Notes under the pieces: model-generated
The model's input: only the letters and a program-made list of their open reading frames with translations
Databases searched by the model: none
Told to the model about the DNA's origin: nothing
Shown here: positions 22,224-22,475 of the stretch, one piece after another
How positions within the stretch are numbered: position 1 is the first letter of the stretch
Layout of the letters: the number at the start of each line of letters is the position of its first letter
Program-made: the position numbers and the translations under genes
Assembly (NCBI GenBank): GCA_034189755.1
Contig: JAXIHJ010000139.1
Coordinates: forward strand, 1 to 22,475
Length of the DNA stretch: 22,475 nucleotides
Direction of reading: 5' to 3'
Origin: JAXIHJ01 sp034189755
GTDB lineage: Bacteria > Planctomycetota > Phycisphaerae > SM23-33

Positions 22224-22475
22224 TTAGTCCTGATTGTTCGGCTGCGCCGGTTCGCTCGTCGCCGGGGCGGTTTCCGGCGTAACCTTTGCAGGCCAGACTG
22301 CCGTCGGGCTGGGCAGGTAGCCTCGCCGAAACGCCTTTGCCTTCAGCGTTTCGGCGGACCGGACCTGCACCGGCACCCTGGTGTACTGCTTGGAATTCTC
22401 GGTCGGTTCGGTTTCATTAAGGGTGTAGTATATTTCGGCCTTGTCGGTCTCACAGCGGATGCTGACGGACGTCAT
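22224..22475 (-). CDS. Protein with chitobiase C-terminal-like domain (partial)
   Basis: Only the last 83 residues are in the window. The block VSIRCETDKAEIYYTLNETE continuing to PTENSKQYTRVPVQV and ETLKAKAFRRGYLPSP is a CHB_HEX_C-type beta-sandwich, a small domain common as an add-on in secreted or surface proteins. It ends in a Pro/Thr/Glu-rich tail (TPETAPATSEPAQPNNQD). The Met at the window edge could be a start, but the domain's first strand begins right there, so more likely the gene continues beyond 22475. Its stop is 14 bases before yicC, so it may share the transcript. Function unknown. Confidence 0.65.
   Translation of the reverse strand: MTSVSIRCETDKAEIYYTLNETEPTENSKQYTRVPVQVRSAETLKAKAFRRGYLPSPTAVWPAKVTPETAPATSEPAQPNNQD

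Noticed and set aside
1..22475. CRISPR array, prophage, transposase or toxin-antitoxin module
   Set aside because: No regularly spaced repeats and no phage, transposase or toxin-like reading frame found.

Overview
The window is ordinary, densely packed bacterial chromosome: GC-rich, with short intergenic gaps and several start/stop overlaps. I see no mobile element, phage gene, CRISPR array or rRNA. The likely source is a planctomycete-type bacterium, perhaps of the Phycisphaerae. The grounds are the very long RseP with four PDZ-like modules, the 1111-residue membrane-anchored coiled-coil protein resembling DUF4175 proteins of planctomycetes, a RsbW/STAS pair upstream of Mla-type transporter genes, a rhomboid protease with a C-terminal helical extension, and small AGCCGCGA-type inverted repeats between genes. 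This placement is inference; no 16S gene is present.

Layout. (1) 1-2834, minus strand: putative lipoprotein with HEAT-like repeats, RsbW-type kinase, STAS protein, MlaE-type permease and MlaF-type ATPase (cut by the window edge). They form a tight operon behind a good promoter at 2881-2908. (2) 2961-7376, minus: nudix hydrolase, rhomboid protease, threonine synthase (thrC), dihydrodipicolinate reductase (dapB) and endonuclease V. thrC and dapB are both aspartate-family biosynthesis genes. (3) 7620-10824, plus: dxr (MEP isoprenoid pathway) and rseP (site-2 protease). (4) 10974-12317, minus: gdhA, convergent with rseP. (5) 12588-16137, plus: tRNA-Leu(CAA), then the 1111-residue protein with its own extended -10 promoter. 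(6) 16263-22475, minus: an operon-like run read in the order chitobiase-C-like domain protein (partial), yicC, gmk, rpoZ, coaC, coaB, dut, ftsK. It covers nucleotide supply, RNA polymerase assembly, CoA synthesis and chromosome segregation. A perfect hairpin between coaC and coaB probably divides it.

No gene-free stretch exceeds 300 bases. The largest are 12318-12587 (between gdhA and the tRNA) and 7377-7619 (the divergent nudix/dxr region, holding a promoter and a perfect 28-bp inverted repeat).

Nothing here amounts to a clearly new system. The points most worth a second look are the partner-switch pair in the Mla-type operon, the separate coaC and coaB genes with a terminator-like hairpin between them, the family of intergenic inverted repeats that abut or supply stop codons, a probable leaderless nudix mRNA, and the orphan 1111-residue protein with a distinctive Gly-rich C-terminal segment.
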